Shown here one piece after another: positions 37,782-48,094 of a stretch of 64,000 nucleotides of DNA. The translations under genes and the position numbers were made by a program. The notes beneath the pieces were generated by a model. The model was not told the DNA's origin. It did no database searches and saw only the letters and a program-made list of their open reading frames with translations. Source of the DNA: Kalmanozyma brasiliensis GHG001. Taxonomy: Eukaryota; Basidiomycota; Ustilaginomycetes; Ustilaginales. The first letter of the stretch is position 1; every line of letters starts with the position of its first letter. Location: positions 186,001-250,000 of the forward strand of contig NW_015961948.1 in NCBI RefSeq assembly GCF_000497045.1, given 5' to 3'.

Positions 37782-38696
37782 CTAATCTGTCAATGCATCG
37801 TACCATTCCACGACCGCGCTTTCGAGCGCTTCCATCGCCTTTTGGGAACGATAGAAGTGATCCGCGCCTTCGATGAGAACATGACGAAATGTGGAGCCGC
37901 CCAGTGTGCTTGGTGGTGGAGGCGCTAACGAGCCGCACTCCTTCGTCCAGGTGTTGTACGTCCCTATCCCCGTGAATTGATCCTGATCACCGTACACAGC
38001 CAGTACGTGGCTGGCCACGGCTTGCAAAGCCCCGTCGTTCGCGGGTGTCGACTCTGCTACTCTGGCTGCGGCCTTCGCCTCACCCTCGTCCTTCACCAGC
38101 CCCGCACTTGCGCCAGGCACCACCTTGCTACTCAACAATCCCTTGAGCGCATTCGTGTACGTCCTTGTCGTAAAGAAGCTCAACGCCCACGTCACACCCG
38201 CTGGAAAGTTGAGCAGCACGTACCGCGGCCTGCCCCCGCCCCTGAACTGCTTTAGGTCGTACACCGCAGCGGGTACGCGGACCGTGCTCGCGTACAGCCC
38301 GCCGGCCGAGTACCCCGCAACGACGAGGTGACTTGCCGTGCTGTCCGGGAAATCGAGGCAGAAGTTGTCGATGCATTTGGCGAGGATCTCTTGAAAGTCG
38401 CGGCACTCGGAGCTGCCCGTCCAGCTAGGGGAGCCGCCCGACTTGCCGACGCCGCGCGAGTTGAAGCGGACCACACGGAGTTGGGCGTGCGTGAGGAGCA
38501 AAGAGGCGAGGTGGGTGATGACAGGGTCGTCAAGCGAACCTCCAAGGCGACCGAGCGGATGGGCAAGGATGGCAAGGCCTCGGCAGGTGCGTGAGGAGGA
38601 TGCCAGGGATGGGGGATCCTGAACGACGGACTGGAGGTAGATGTCACCGTCGTCGAGCGCTATTGGCAGCGCGGTGGGTACAGAGTATCGCGGCAT
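37782..38696 (-). CDS. Alpha/beta hydrolase, dienelactone hydrolase/KANL3-like fold
   Basis: The 304-residue protein has a 'LAILAHPLGRLGGS' strand, 'VVRFNSRGVGKSGG' (typical of the COG2945 group of hydrolases), the nucleophile elbow 'VAGYSAGGLYAS', an acid in 'AVYGDQDQFTG' and the His in 'IEGADHFY'. The triad is complete. No signal peptide. Substrate unknown. It is convergent with the CUE2-like gene, with stops 20 bases apart. The codon one step upstream is GTG, so the ATG at 38696 is the start. Confidence 0.78.
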   Translation of the reverse strand: MPRYSVPTALPIALDDGDIYLQSVVQDPPSLASSSRTCRGLAILAHPLGRLGGSLDDPVITHLASLLLTHAQLRVVRFNSRGVGKSGGSPSWTGSSECRDFQEILAKCIDNFCLDFPDSTASHLVVAGYSAGGLYASTVRVPAAVYDLKQFRGGGRPRYVLLNFPAGVTWALSFFTTRTYTNALKGLLSSKVVPGASAGLVKDEGEAKAAARVAESTPANDGALQAVASHVLAVYGDQDQFTGIGTYNTWTKECGSLAPPPPSTLGGSTFRHVLIEGADHFYRSQKAMEALESAVVEWYDALTD

Positions 38697-39029
38697 GGTC
38701 ACGACGATCTCTGTGAGTGGTGATGGTGGTCATGAGGAGAGAAGGGAGCAGAATGCCGATGAGAGATGGTGCAGCAGACGCAAGGGGCCATCGAAGTGGA
38801 GAAGAATGACAACGCTAAGCGAACCCGCAGGTCTCAGCCGTCGGCCAAATTTTGAAAGCGTCGGTGCTCCACACGAGGCCACGCCCAAGTCGATATGGAA
38901 TTCCGACTCAGCTTTGGTCGTCGTTGGTAGGGATGGTCATCATCCCACGGTACTCCTCGTCGAAAAATGACTCTCCCTTGGTCGCTCTTGCCTCTCGTGT
39001 CTGTAGGCTACCGTTGTCAGTGCTGAGGG
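38697..39029. other. Intergenic: promoter of the 37.8 kb hydrolase
   Basis: GGCCAAATTTT is at 38843-38853, about 147 bases upstream of the hydrolase start. No gene seen. Confidence 0.4.
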
Positions 39030-39374
39030 TCACCAGTCGAAGCCGCCAGGTATGCTCTCCGTCTTATTCTCTGTTGCTGGGTCAACCTTCTTCTGTAGAG
39101 CACTGGCTGCGGGCTTCTCCTGCGCACCCTCACCCCACCGCTGACGCCAGCACGCCAGCTCTTCCTTCCACAGCGTCTTGACGCATGGATCGCAACTGCT
39201 TCCGCAGCACTCGTCTGGCTTTGGCGGCGGTGGTGGATCGTCGTAGTCTCTCGAGGCTGCCTTGACGAGCTGCTTTTTGCGGATGTTGGTGATCTTTCGC
39301 TGGGCCAAGATGAGCGGTAGCTCCGCTACGTCGGTATAGACAGGCTCTGGAGCCTTGTTTACCGCCCAGAGCAT
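39030..39374 (-). CDS. OXLD1-like protein (oxidoreductase-like N-terminal domain)
   Basis: The 114-residue protein carries the compact motif 'PPPPPKPDECCGSSCDPCVK' followed by 'LWKEELACWRQRWG', which defines the oxidoreductase-like (OXLD1) family. The four cysteines suggest metal or disulphide binding. Family members are mostly small mitochondrial proteins of unknown role. The start at 39374 gives no presequence, so a short 5' exon may exist; CAACAG just upstream could be an acceptor, but I cannot show the donor. Confidence 0.72.
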   Translation of the reverse strand: MLWAVNKAPEPVYTDVAELPLILAQRKITNIRKKQLVKAASRDYDDPPPPPKPDECCGSSCDPCVKTLWKEELACWRQRWGEGAQEKPAASALQKKVDPATENKTESIPGGFDW

Positions 39375-39712
39375 GTCCTCTGTTGCCGCAGGTTGTGGTG
39401 GCAGATGAAGAGGGCGAAGGCGGGAAGGATGCGGGATGTCGAGTGGGTTCGAGATTCAGGATCTGGTCAGATGAGCCGTTATCCGCCGAACGAGTCTAAC
39501 AGCCTCCGAAAAATGGCCACGCGAACGATTGAAACGCGGAGACTTTTTTGGTTTGAACACCGAGCTGAGACGTGCGAAACCAACACTTTCATCCTCCAGA
39601 CGCACGACCCCCTCGCCGACACTGCATGCTTGGCATGATTCGTGCAGCTTGCTGTCACACGACCACACTCACCACCCGAGGCATCTGTCGAGGAGGCAGC
39701 AGACTTGCCAGC

Positions 39713-41023
39713 ATGACGACGAGTCACCTAGATGCATCCTCATATCGCAAAGAGCATCACCGATATCCCCCACCTAAAACCGCCCGGCATCCGGATAGCA
39801 GCTCGGGAACAATGGGGCCAGAGACGATCAGCTACGTCGTCCACACCGACTCCATGGGCATCAGCGATTTGAGACTGCAAGTCAGCCAAGAAGCTTCATC
39901 GAGCAAGCAACCGCTGCGTCCGGTCTACTTCCGCGAGAGGGTGCTTACGCAGGACAACGAGATCGTAGACAACATCATCGATGCGAATACGGAGCGGACA
40001 TGCTGGTCGATTCATCGGCCGACGAGAGGATGGTATTTGTACCTGAGATCGCCTGTACTGCCACAAGGTACAGCGATCTCAATACGGTCGGGACCGAAAG
40101 ACGACACGGACCCAGCTGGATCTCCCCTCACGTTCTCGGTCAGCACCAAAGTCCGGACGCAGGCGTTAGAGCAAGTCCGACCTCGCATCGTGCCCAACGT
40201 AGCCAAGCCAACTCAGCAAGCTTCTCAAGCAACCTCAGATACGAGTACGTCGGACGACGATCCAAGCAGAGGCTCTGCAGCGCAGTTTCACGATGCGGCA
40301 ACCCAGAACGGGATGCAAGACGTCGCAGTGGCAGTCACAGGTCGAGACAGGGGCACGACAGCTTCAGCGGGCCACGCGAGGCGGAGGAGTGGCGCCACTG
40401 GCTCCGGCACACATGCTCACATCAGCAAACCTTCCCTGTCGGCTGCTCCACGTAGTCCGATGATTCCAGAGACAGACGACGAGGACCCGCCTGAAGGACG
40501 CAAGCAAGGGTCCCTCTCACGACTCGCAATCCCGTCCAACACGAACTCGTCCAGCTCTTCACCGCATTCTCCAGGTGGAGATCGACCCTACTCGCCCACT
40601 CTTCCTTCGAATACCGCCTTCTCCACCACTCCTTCTGCAGCTTACACATCAACCTTCCTGCTGACCAACGGTCGAGCGCCGCAACAGCCTGCAGCGACAC
40701 AGAGCTGGGCACGCTGGGCGTACTGCCTCCTCCCCTCCGAGCTGCGGCCCTCGCTGTCGCTGGATACGGACAAAAGCTTCAGCCTGTTCTGGCTCCATCC
40801 TCCGTCTGTCAACGCTGAGGCTAGGGAGGACGTCGAAGTGGTTCGATTTGAAGATCAGAGCGGGCGGTGGATGTGGAACTCTCACACGCGGGGGAAGCTG
40901 ATGCTGCAAACCAGCGCCATGCAGGCGGTTGGGCTGCAAAAGGAGTTCTGGATCAGCGTCGCCTTGGCCTACATCCAGTTCTTGGAGGATAAAGACGCAT
41001 ATGATGCCGCCAGAGACGCATAG
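39713..41023 (+). CDS. Unknown protein, conserved ends with disordered middle
   Basis: The 436-residue protein is not one I recognise. The N-terminal 130 residues ('ETISYVVHTDSMGISDLRLQVS' and on) and the C-terminal 120 residues ('SWARWAYCLLPSELRPSL', 'FWLHPPSVNAEAREDVEVVRF') look ordered, with a Ser/Thr/Pro-rich linker between. No signal peptide, membrane segment or known motif is visible. Start is uncertain: in-frame ATGs at 39626, 39713 and 39812 are all possible; 39713 is the middle choice. The frame is uninterrupted and codon use is gene-like. Confidence 0.6.
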   Translation: MTTSHLDASSYRKEHHRYPPPKTARHPDSSSGTMGPETISYVVHTDSMGISDLRLQVSQEASSSKQPLRPVYFRERVLTQDNEIVDNIIDANTERTCWSIHRPTRGWYLYLRSPVLPQGTAISIRSGPKDDTDPAGSPLTFSVSTKVRTQALEQVRPRIVPNVAKPTQQASQATSDTSTSDDDPSRGSAAQFHDAATQNGMQDVAVAVTGRDRGTTASAGHARRRSGATGSGTHAHISKPSLSAAPRSPMIPETDDEDPPEGRKQGSLSRLAIPSNTNSSSSSPHSPGGDRPYSPTLPSNTAFSTTPSAAYTSTFLLTNGRAPQQPAATQSWARWAYCLLPSELRPSLSLDTDKSFSLFWLHPPSVNAEAREDVEVVRFEDQSGRWMWNSHTRGKLMLQTSAMQAVGLQKEFWISVALAYIQFLEDKDAYDAARDA

Positions 41024-41110
41024 TACCTCACACCATCTTTCCGCATTCGGACATTGCATTCAAATGACAAACTTGCATAGCATCACCTTCCCCAGTTGTT
41101 GCGAATGTGT

Positions 41111-42028
41111 CTAGTACGACTTTCCAGGGACGACGGGCAGACTGGCCTGGAGGCCACCGTCGACGGGCAGGGCGACGCCGTTGACATACGTCGCCTCGTC
41201 GGACGCCAAAAACGTCACGGCGTTGGCGATCTCTGCAGCGACGCCGTACCTCGCCGTCGGGTTCAGTTGACCGATCTTGCCCGCGGTGCCTCGCTCCCTC
41301 GCCATCTCGAACGTGGGCAGTGTCATGCCGGTTTCGATGAGACCGGGACAGACGGCGTTAGCTCGGATGTTGGTCCTCGAGAGCTGCCATGCGGTGGTCT
41401 GGGCGAGACTGATGACGGCTGCCTTGGAGGCCGAGTAGTCGACGCTACCCGCACCAGAGCGGATACCGGCGACGGAGGCGGTCATGATGATCGAACCGGA
41501 AGGCTCGGGTTTGTGCGTCGGGTGCGTCTTGCGCATGGCCTCCGAGGCGTGCTTGCAGGCCAGGAAGCACGAGGTGACGTTGATGTGGTGCGTCGTCTCG
41601 AGGTCTTCCACGTCGGTAGCGTGGATTGGGGCGCCGGTAGCACGGGCCGCATTGGCGAAAAAGATGTCGAGGTGACCTTCGTCCTTGATGGCCTGGTCGA
41701 TGATCGAGGTGACCGAAGCTTCGTCCGCCGCATCAGAGGCGATGCCCGTGACCTTGACATCCGGGTACTTCTTGGTGATGGCATCCTTGAGCGAAGGCAG
41801 GTTCTCATCGTCAATGTCACACACGTAGAGGTGCTTGACGCCCTCGTGAGCGAACTGCATCGCCGTGGCGCGACCAATGCCCGTGAGACTGCCACAGCCA
41901 GTGATGATGGCCACTTTGCCAGCAAGACGGCCCGAACGAGGACGCTTGTCGAGATGGTTGCGGATGCGATCGAGGCGCTGCAGCGTCACCTCGTAGGCTG
42001 CCTTTTGCTGCTCTTTGGATTGAGACAT
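41111..42028 (-). CDS. Classical short-chain dehydrogenase/reductase
   Basis: The 305-residue protein has 'VAIITGCGSLTGIGRATA' (cofactor loop), an acidic Asp in 'VCDIDDENL' that favours NAD over NADP, 'FFANAARATG' in place of the NNAG motif, and a catalytic Ser with 'VDYSASKAAV'. C-terminal 'NPTARYGVAAEIANAVTFLASDEATYVNG' is the usual dimer helix region. Substrate is unknown. The start at 42028 fits the fold; an in-frame ATG at 42181 would add 51 residues and cannot be excluded. The gene is convergent with the unknown protein upstream. Confidence 0.82.
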   Translation of the reverse strand: MSQSKEQQKAAYEVTLQRLDRIRNHLDKRPRSGRLAGKVAIITGCGSLTGIGRATAMQFAHEGVKHLYVCDIDDENLPSLKDAITKKYPDVKVTGIASDAADEASVTSIIDQAIKDEGHLDIFFANAARATGAPIHATDVEDLETTHHINVTSCFLACKHASEAMRKTHPTHKPEPSGSIIMTASVAGIRSGAGSVDYSASKAAVISLAQTTAWQLSRTNIRANAVCPGLIETGMTLPTFEMARERGTAGKIGQLNPTARYGVAAEIANAVTFLASDEATYVNGVALPVDGGLQASLPVVPGKSY

Positions 42029-42833
42029 ATTTGCTGGAATGAACGCTTGAGAGATGTGTGGGATGAGATGAGAAGAAGGTGGGAAGAGGTCGAACCCTGA
42101 CTTTGTATGCGGGGTATGCGCCTGAAAGAACTCGCGGTTGACCGGAAAGTGGGTTCGGGTCAAACAGATGCCGGATGCCATTTTTACGGGAATGTTACGC
42201 CGCGTACCGAGATGGCGGAAACATCGGATTCCGGTATCAGCGCACAGGCAAAGCGGAGGCTGGCCCGGGCGCAGCGGCATGCTTCAGGGTCCATTTGAGT
42301 CTGCAGCTGCCACCGCACATCCGGATAGACACCTGACGTATGGACTCTGAGCTTGTCAGCAAGCTGCCAAGTGGAGAGTACTGCGTACAGATGAGAGGGT
42401 CGGATGAGGCTCAGCTGAAGACGAGACGTAGGCGATCAACAAGGTCACGGCCGTCTGCGAGCCGAAAGCGGTCAGAGATAAAGGTTGATGGGCTGATAGC
42501 TGGCTCAGGGTCCAGACGAGCGTTCCGAGGATCCGATGGCCAAACGCTATGTACCTGTGCGAGTCTCTCGATACATCAATACTCCGCCCTGTCCGCATCG
42601 TCCCTTTCCCTATCTCGACCTGGACAGTACCTCTCTTCTGCACCATCATCCGCACCTCTCTGTCGCACGCCTTACCCTGCCATCCGCCCACCAACATATA
42701 CATCGCTTGAATCGAAAGTTGTGGCTTGTCCTCATCCCGACACCTGTCAATCAGACCCAGTCTCCTCGTCTTGATCACAACACGAACCTCATTTTGAGGA
42801 TCACAGCATTCATCGACTGCTTCGATTGCCACC
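42029..42833. other. Divergent promoter, SDR and uracil phosphoribosyltransferase
   Basis: The 805 bases serve both genes; the part next to FUR1 is a C/T-rich leader. No gene seen. Confidence 0.4.
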
Positions 42834-43633
42834 ATGTCGCAGTCGAACGTTCACGTCGTCTCGCATCCATTGATCTCGCATCACTTGGCGAACCTGCGCC
42901 TGGCAGATACATCACCCAAGGGTAAGTCTGTCTTGAACATGTTCCTGGCCGGGTCTAGCCTTACTGACACATCTCCTCTGCTTCTATCTGCAAAGAATTC
43001 CGCTCACTGGTCAGGAACATCTCCACCGTCCTCTGCATCGAAGCCTCCCGCACGCTCTCGGTCAAGCAGGTGCAAGGTCAAGGTCCGCTAGCCACGTTCC
43101 AAGGCGAGCAGCTTTCGGATCGCATTGGCCTCGTGCCCATTCTTCGTGCCGGTCTGGGCATGACTGAAGCCTGCCTTGACCTGCTGCCCGAAAACACATC
43201 CGTGCTGCACATTGGTCTGTTCAGGGAAAAGGTGTCGCTACAACCCGTCGAGTACTACAACAAGCTTCCCGTCACGCCCACCGTCGATCAGGTGCTCATT
43301 CTCGATCCCCTCATTGCGACCGGTGGCACTGCTGTGGTAAGTATAGCCTCTTCTACTTCTGCACTCATGAGATCTGCGATGCTGATGCTCTCTAACTTTT
43401 CTGAACTGAACGCACAGGCGTGTATCCAAATGATCCTCGACTGGGGCGTGCCCGTGGAGAAGATCAAATTCCTGTGCGTGCTGGCTTCGCAAAAGGGTCT
43501 GGAGCATGTGGTCGAGTCGGTGCCCGGGCTCGAGGTGTGGGTGGGCCACGTGGATCCGCAGCTGAGCGACAAGGGTCTCATCCTGCCTGGCTTGGGCGAC
43601 ACGGGTGACCGCCTGTTCGACACTAGGACCTAG
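42834..43633 (+). CDS. FUR1: Uracil phosphoribosyltransferase, two introns
   Basis: Exons are 42834-42921, 42996-43336 and 43418-43633; both introns start GTAAGT and end AG (74 and 81 bases). The 214-residue product matches yeast Fur1 in length. It has 'EFRSLVRNISTVLCIEASRTL', 'RIGLVPILRAGLGM', the PRPP loop 'ILDPLIATGGTA' at the second junction and 'ILPGLGDTGDRLF' at the C terminus, which binds uracil. It makes UMP from uracil and PRPP in pyrimidine salvage and is the target of 5-fluorouracil activation. Cytosolic. Confidence 0.95.
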
Positions 43634-44337
43634 GCTTCCTTCGAATCGATTCTCCTCCAATGCAAGCTGACGTCAAGACCAGAGCTGAGCGCCCTCGCGT
43701 GTCTTCTCGATGAAGAGTGATGAGCGTTTGAACGAGAGGATGGCCGAAGCCCTTGTGTGATGGTGGTAAAATGATTGAAACCGTGACGTTCTGCCAATGT
43801 AACACCTCAAACGAGACCTTCGCCGCACCGGCAAACTCGCCGTCAAGGAGAATTAGCGTCGCACAAAGGGAAAAAGTCTCCGACTCCGCTACACTTGACG
43901 GTTTGCTCGTATAGACTCGAAAGCTTGTGCTTGTTCGCCGGTCGACTTGGCATGCCACGCCTGAAGCGCCCTATCTCTGCGGGTCGACGTGATCGCACTC
44001 GTGAAACAGGCCCTCTGACGCAGAAGGCAGGCAGAAGTCACCGCGAAACAAGTGGCGAGCAGGGCGAAGTTTTCAAGAGGTCCTCGCTTAAACTTTTCAC
44101 TCTGCCCGGCAATTTGAAATGAGAAGAACAGCGGACTTCGCTTGGTGAGTGAAGCTGCAGAGCTTGCTCAACATCAGCGCCAGCTTGATCCCCAGCTCAC
44201 GCGAGGGTCGAACTCGGCTGTGTGTAACGTCGGTTGCCGACTTTTTCCCCACATCTTTCGTTGAGGAAGCAAAGAACTTCGCTCGTTGTCCGTCCCTTCT
44301 TCCCCGCCCACCACCATCTCAACCAGATACTTTCAGC
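43634..44337. other. Intergenic: FUR1 3' side and MFS leader
   Basis: No gene seen. The frame of the MFS gene is open back to 44149 without a better start. Confidence 0.4.
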
Positions 44338-46113
44338 ATGAGGTCGATCTTCTCGCGCAACCGCGCGTCAACAACCTCCCCGGGCAACGATGTCACGCGC
44401 ACCTCGCAAGAAACAGACGATGCGACGCTCACCGACTTCCACCGGATGGCGCACGAGATGGGCGTCTCGGGCGCCTACGAACGCAAGGTCGCTCTGCTCA
44501 ATCGCACCATCAAGGAGGAAATCGGTTTCGGTCGCTTTCAGATCTGGCTCACCTGGCTCGCGGGCTTTGGCTGGTTCGTTGACAACATCTGGTTCCAGGC
44601 GCTCTCCATGTCGCTGCCTCAGATCAAGCTCGAGTTCTCCCCGACGCATGTTCAGTTCGCCACCCTCGCGTTGTATTTAGGGTTGCTGATCGGCGCGACC
44701 TTCTGGGGGTTTATGGCCGATGTGATTGGCAGGCGGCCAAGTTGGAACATTACGCTGTTCATCAGTGCTGTGTTCGGTATTGCCGTCGGCGGTGCGCCGA
44801 ACTTTGTTGCTCTGGGAGGGTTGTTGTCGTGCCTGGGGTTGGGACTGGGCGGAAATCTGCCGGTGGACGGTGCGATGCTCATCGAGTTCATCCCAAGCAC
44901 GCACCAGTGGATCCTGACGTTCCTGTCCATCTTCTGGTGCTTCGGCCAGCTGTTCGCTGCATTCATCGGATGGGCGTTCATCACCAACTACAGGTGCGAG
45001 ACTGCAGATGCCTGCCCCAGGGAGTCCAACGTGGGTTGGAGGTATACCTGGTTCCTGTTGGGAGCGGTGACGTTCTTGATGTGGATTGCAAGGTTCTGGG
45101 TCTACCCCATCCCGGAGAGCCCCAAGTTCCTGATTGGCAAGGGCAGGGACGAGGAGGCGTTGGAGGTGATCAGGTTCATCGCGGCGCAGAACGGCAAGAG
45201 CACGACGCTGACGCTGGAGCAGCTCAAAGCGGCGGGCGAAGGACTGACGGTGGCGATCACCACGGTGGATGTCAACGAGAAGAAGCTCGCTCGCGAAGAC
45301 GATGCCGAGGCCAAGGGTGCTTTCGCTCCACCGACGACCGAGAAGAAGCAGGACGGCACAGCAGCCACCCCGCTTGCCACATCGACGCACGACTCGGACG
45401 GCGTCCCCGCTCCCACCGCAGTCGCTACCACCTTCAAAGGCCGTTTCCTCTCCGTCTCGGATCTCACCCAGCTTCGTCGCTCTCTCCAAGAATTCGACAC
45501 ACACCACATCACCGCGCTCTTCTCCACGCCTCGCATGGCATGGAACACGGTCCTCATCTGCTTCCTGTGGGGTCTCATCGGGCTCGCCTACCCACTGTAC
45601 AACGCCTTTATTGCGCTGTACCTCGCCAACGCCGGCGCCAACCAAGGCGAGACCACCCAAGCGGAACAGTATCGCGATCTGGTCATCATCGCGGCCTGCG
45701 GTATCCCTGGTTCTTTCGCCGCTGCTGCGCTGATCGAGCTCCCCGCCACAGGTCGTCGTGGCACCATGGCCCTTTTCACCTGCCTCACGGGTCTTTTTCT
45801 CTTCCTCTTCACCACGGCCCGCACCCCCGCGGCGGTGCTCGGGTGGAACTGCGCCACGTCTCTCACGCAGAACGCCATGTACGCCGTGCTCTACGCGATC
45901 AGCTACGAAGTCTTCCCCGCGCCGAACAGGGGGACGGGAGATGGGTTGGCGATGGCCACGCAGAGAGTGTTCGGCGTGATCGCGCCTGTGGTGGGCGCTT
46001 ATGCGGGTACAACCCCCACAACGCCCATCTATGTCAGTGCGAGCTTCTTCATGGCTGCGGCGGTACTCATGTTGTTGTTGCCGTACGAGACGAGGGGTCG
46101 AGCAGCTTTGTAG
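44338..46113 (+). CDS. MFS transporter, SV2/metabolite-proton symporter type
   Basis: The 591-residue protein has 12 hydrophobic segments in two halves. The first-half MFS motif is 'GFMADVIGRRPSW', after 'LALYLGLLIGATFW'. A 110-residue cytosolic loop with Lys/Glu/Thr-rich sequence follows segment 6. The second half has 'GTGDGLAMATQRVFG'. The N terminus before the first segment is cytosolic with 'MAHEMGVSGAYERKVALLN'. This layout is found in fungal transporters of the SV2/SLC22-like group; the substrate is unknown. Confidence 0.82.
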   Translation: MRSIFSRNRASTTSPGNDVTRTSQETDDATLTDFHRMAHEMGVSGAYERKVALLNRTIKEEIGFGRFQIWLTWLAGFGWFVDNIWFQALSMSLPQIKLEFSPTHVQFATLALYLGLLIGATFWGFMADVIGRRPSWNITLFISAVFGIAVGGAPNFVALGGLLSCLGLGLGGNLPVDGAMLIEFIPSTHQWILTFLSIFWCFGQLFAAFIGWAFITNYRCETADACPRESNVGWRYTWFLLGAVTFLMWIARFWVYPIPESPKFLIGKGRDEEALEVIRFIAAQNGKSTTLTLEQLKAAGEGLTVAITTVDVNEKKLAREDDAEAKGAFAPPTTEKKQDGTAATPLATSTHDSDGVPAPTAVATTFKGRFLSVSDLTQLRRSLQEFDTHHITALFSTPRMAWNTVLICFLWGLIGLAYPLYNAFIALYLANAGANQGETTQAEQYRDLVIIAACGIPGSFAAAALIELPATGRRGTMALFTCLTGLFLFLFTTARTPAAVLGWNCATSLTQNAMYAVLYAISYEVFPAPNRGTGDGLAMATQRVFGVIAPVVGAYAGTTPTTPIYVSASFFMAAAVLMLLLPYETRGRAAL

Positions 46114-46216
46114 AACTTGCACCCAATACGAGTACTTCATACACAGCGCTCGATGTGCACAATCAACGACGTTTCATGGGAATCATGATGATAACATCGA
46201 GAGATGTTTGCAACAA

Positions 46217-46927
46217 TTAAGCCTTGAGAGCGGCCAAGATCTCCTTTCCGACCCCAGCAGCACTGGCCGGGTTCTGACCGGAGATGAGCAGCTTGCCACC
46301 GGTCTTGTCGACCACGACCTTTTCGCCCCAGGGCTGGGTCTTTTCGAACTTGGCGCCTCGTTCGACGAGCCTGCTCTCGACCAACCAGGGGACGGCCTTG
46401 GTGAGACCCGCCTGTTCCTCCTCCTCATTCGTAAAGCACGTGACGGTCTTACCGTTGACGAGGTAGCTTCCATCGCTCAGCTTGACATCGGTAAACACGG
46501 CGGGAGCGTGGCAGACGGCGGAGGTGGGCTTGCCTGCTTCGTAGAAACCCTTGATGAGAGCTTGGGAGGTGGAGTCGACGGGAAGGTCGAAGCACGGTCC
46601 GTGACCGCCGGGGTAGAAGATGGCGTCGTACTCGCTGACCGCCGAAGTGGGGTCGATGGAGGAGAGCGTCTTGGTGTTGGACACCCATTCTTGGGCTTCA
46701 GAGTCGTTGAGGAACTTGACACTATCCTCGTCGTTCTTGAAGGCATCGACCGAGGACTGGTCGAGCGGGGCCTTGCCACCCTTGGGCGAGGCTGCATCGA
46801 GCGTGTAGCCAGCGCCTTTGAGGATGTAGTACGGGTGCGCAATTTCGGGGAGGTAGTAGCCCGTAGGGTGGTCCGACCCAATCAGCTGGGTGTGCGAGGT
46901 GAATACTACGAGGATCTTCTTCGACAT
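46217..46927 (-). CDS. DJ-1/Hsp31-like glutamine amidotransferase-fold protein (glyoxalase III class)
   Basis: The 236-residue protein has 'ILVVFTSHTQLIG' at its start, 'EYDAIFYPGGHGPCFDLPVD' and the nucleophile elbow 'TSAVCHAPAVF', with Cys followed by His. Early 'YYLPEIAHPYYILK' supplies the Glu conserved in this group. Family members convert methylglyoxal to lactate or act as stress chaperones. Length fits Hsp31 (about 237). The TATA box upstream and the strong codon bias agree with an inducible, well expressed gene; I infer stress detoxification. Confidence 0.87.
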   Translation of the reverse strand: MSKKILVVFTSHTQLIGSDHPTGYYLPEIAHPYYILKGAGYTLDAASPKGGKAPLDQSSVDAFKNDEDSVKFLNDSEAQEWVSNTKTLSSIDPTSAVSEYDAIFYPGGHGPCFDLPVDSTSQALIKGFYEAGKPTSAVCHAPAVFTDVKLSDGSYLVNGKTVTCFTNEEEEQAGLTKAVPWLVESRLVERGAKFEKTQPWGEKVVVDKTGGKLLISGQNPASAAGVGKEILAALKA

Positions 46928-47308
46928 GATTGCGTTTGTGCTTTGGAGGTGAGTGATTGATGGGACGACAGCGATGCTTGGTGTGCGAAGGCGAACAAGG
47001 TGATCAAGACGGTCGCTAGGTTTATATAGCCGCAAGCCGGTCGGACAGAAAACTGAGGAAGCTTCAAAAAAAAAAAGGTCCACAGGCGTGCACGGACAAT
47101 GCAGGCACTTGAGCAGTGTCAAACTTTGTTTTGCCATCCATTCCTCCACTTCCGCACTGGTGACTGAGCGCACGATGACAAGACTGTGTAGTGTGTCACT
47201 CGTTCTTCGCAGGCCGCTCTCAGCCTTGCACAGACTGTCACCGCTCGGATCGCCTTGCTCCATTCTGAAGGTGTGAACGATGCAATGGTCTACACGGCAA
47301 TGCACTCT
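46928..47308. other. Promoter of the DJ-1-like gene, 3' side of next SDR
   Basis: Contains a TATA box at 47022-47028 and an A-run (47066-47078). No gene seen. Confidence 0.4.
47022..47028 (-). promoter_or_regulatory. TATA box of the DJ-1-like gene
   Basis: TATATAA on the minus strand lies about 95-100 bases upstream of the ATG at 46927. Confidence 0.5.
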
Positions 47309-48094
47309 TTACTTTGGCTGATACTTGTCCGCGGCGCCATTGAACTGTTCTCGGAACGCATCGTCCCACTTCTTGACCAGCGCAATGCCACTTCCAGCGC
47401 TAATGACATCCTGATCCGCCTTGAGACCCTTGACGAGATCCTCCATGAACTCTGCGATGGTCAAAGAGCTGGTGGCACCCTTCTCCTTCTTGTTGTCGTC
47501 CGGGTTCTCCCTCTCCCTGTGCAGATCGGTTCCCACACTCGGCGGAACGATCTCGACCACCCTGACATTGGTGTTCTTGAGCTGCACGCGCTGTGCTTCG
47601 GACCAGAAGTGACAAAAGGCCTTGGTGGAATTGTACACGGGATTAATTATAGAGTACGGCACGAAACCCAGGACGGAGCTGACGTTGACGATGACGCCCA
47701 GCTTCTTGGTCTTGAGATGGTCGAGGAAGGCGGTCGCGAGATGCACCGGACCACGGATGTTGATGTCGATCTCGTTGTCCACCTTGTCGAGCGCGAGGTT
47801 TTGGACTTCCAAGGGTCGCTGTACACCGGCGTTGTTGATCAGGCAGTCCACCTCCGGGTGCTCGGACAGCACCTTTTTTGTGAACGCCGGGATGTCCTTC
47901 ACGCTGCCCGTATCGAGGACGTAGTAGGGCGCGTTGGAGAGCTTCTTGGACGCTTCAGCGAGCTTCGACTCGGTCCGGCCCACGAGGATGACTTTTTTGT
48001 TGAGCGAGAGGAAGTACTCGGCCATGGCATAGCCTAGGCCGCCCGCACCGCCGGTGATGACGGCGCATTCAAAGTCGAGGATCGTGCCCACCAT
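47309..48094 (-). CDS. Short-chain dehydrogenase (DltE-like)
   Basis: The 261-residue protein has 'AVITGGAGGLGYAMAEYFL' (GxxxGxG), 'VILVGRTESKL' (Arg after the second strand, favouring NADPH), 'CLINNAGVQRPL' (NNAG) and the catalytic 'NPVYNSTKAFCHFW' with Ser in 'NVSSVLGFVP'. The pattern fits the DltE-like oxidoreductase group. Substrate unknown. The ATG at 48094 is the first and matches the fold start. It runs in the same direction as the DJ-1-like gene, which starts 380 bases downstream of its stop. Confidence 0.85.
   Translation of the reverse strand: MVGTILDFECAVITGGAGGLGYAMAEYFLSLNKKVILVGRTESKLAEASKKLSNAPYYVLDTGSVKDIPAFTKKVLSEHPEVDCLINNAGVQRPLEVQNLALDKVDNEIDINIRGPVHLATAFLDHLKTKKLGVIVNVSSVLGFVPYSIINPVYNSTKAFCHFWSEAQRVQLKNTNVRVVEIVPPSVGTDLHRERENPDDNKKEKGATSSLTIAEFMEDLVKGLKADQDVISAGSGIALVKKWDDAFREQFNGAADKYQPK

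Noticed and set aside
39440..39465. GGGTTCGAGATTC resembling a tRNA B box
   Set aside because: No T-arm or acceptor stem pairing and no A box at the proper distance.
42029..42181. 51-residue N-terminal extension of the SDR from ATG 42181
   Set aside because: It adds nothing matching the SDR fold and is not a clear presequence; kept only as an alternative start.
47066..47078. Run of A as a retroposon tail
   Set aside because: No target-site duplication or coding remnant next to it; it is upstream of the DJ-1-like TATA box and is simple sequence.
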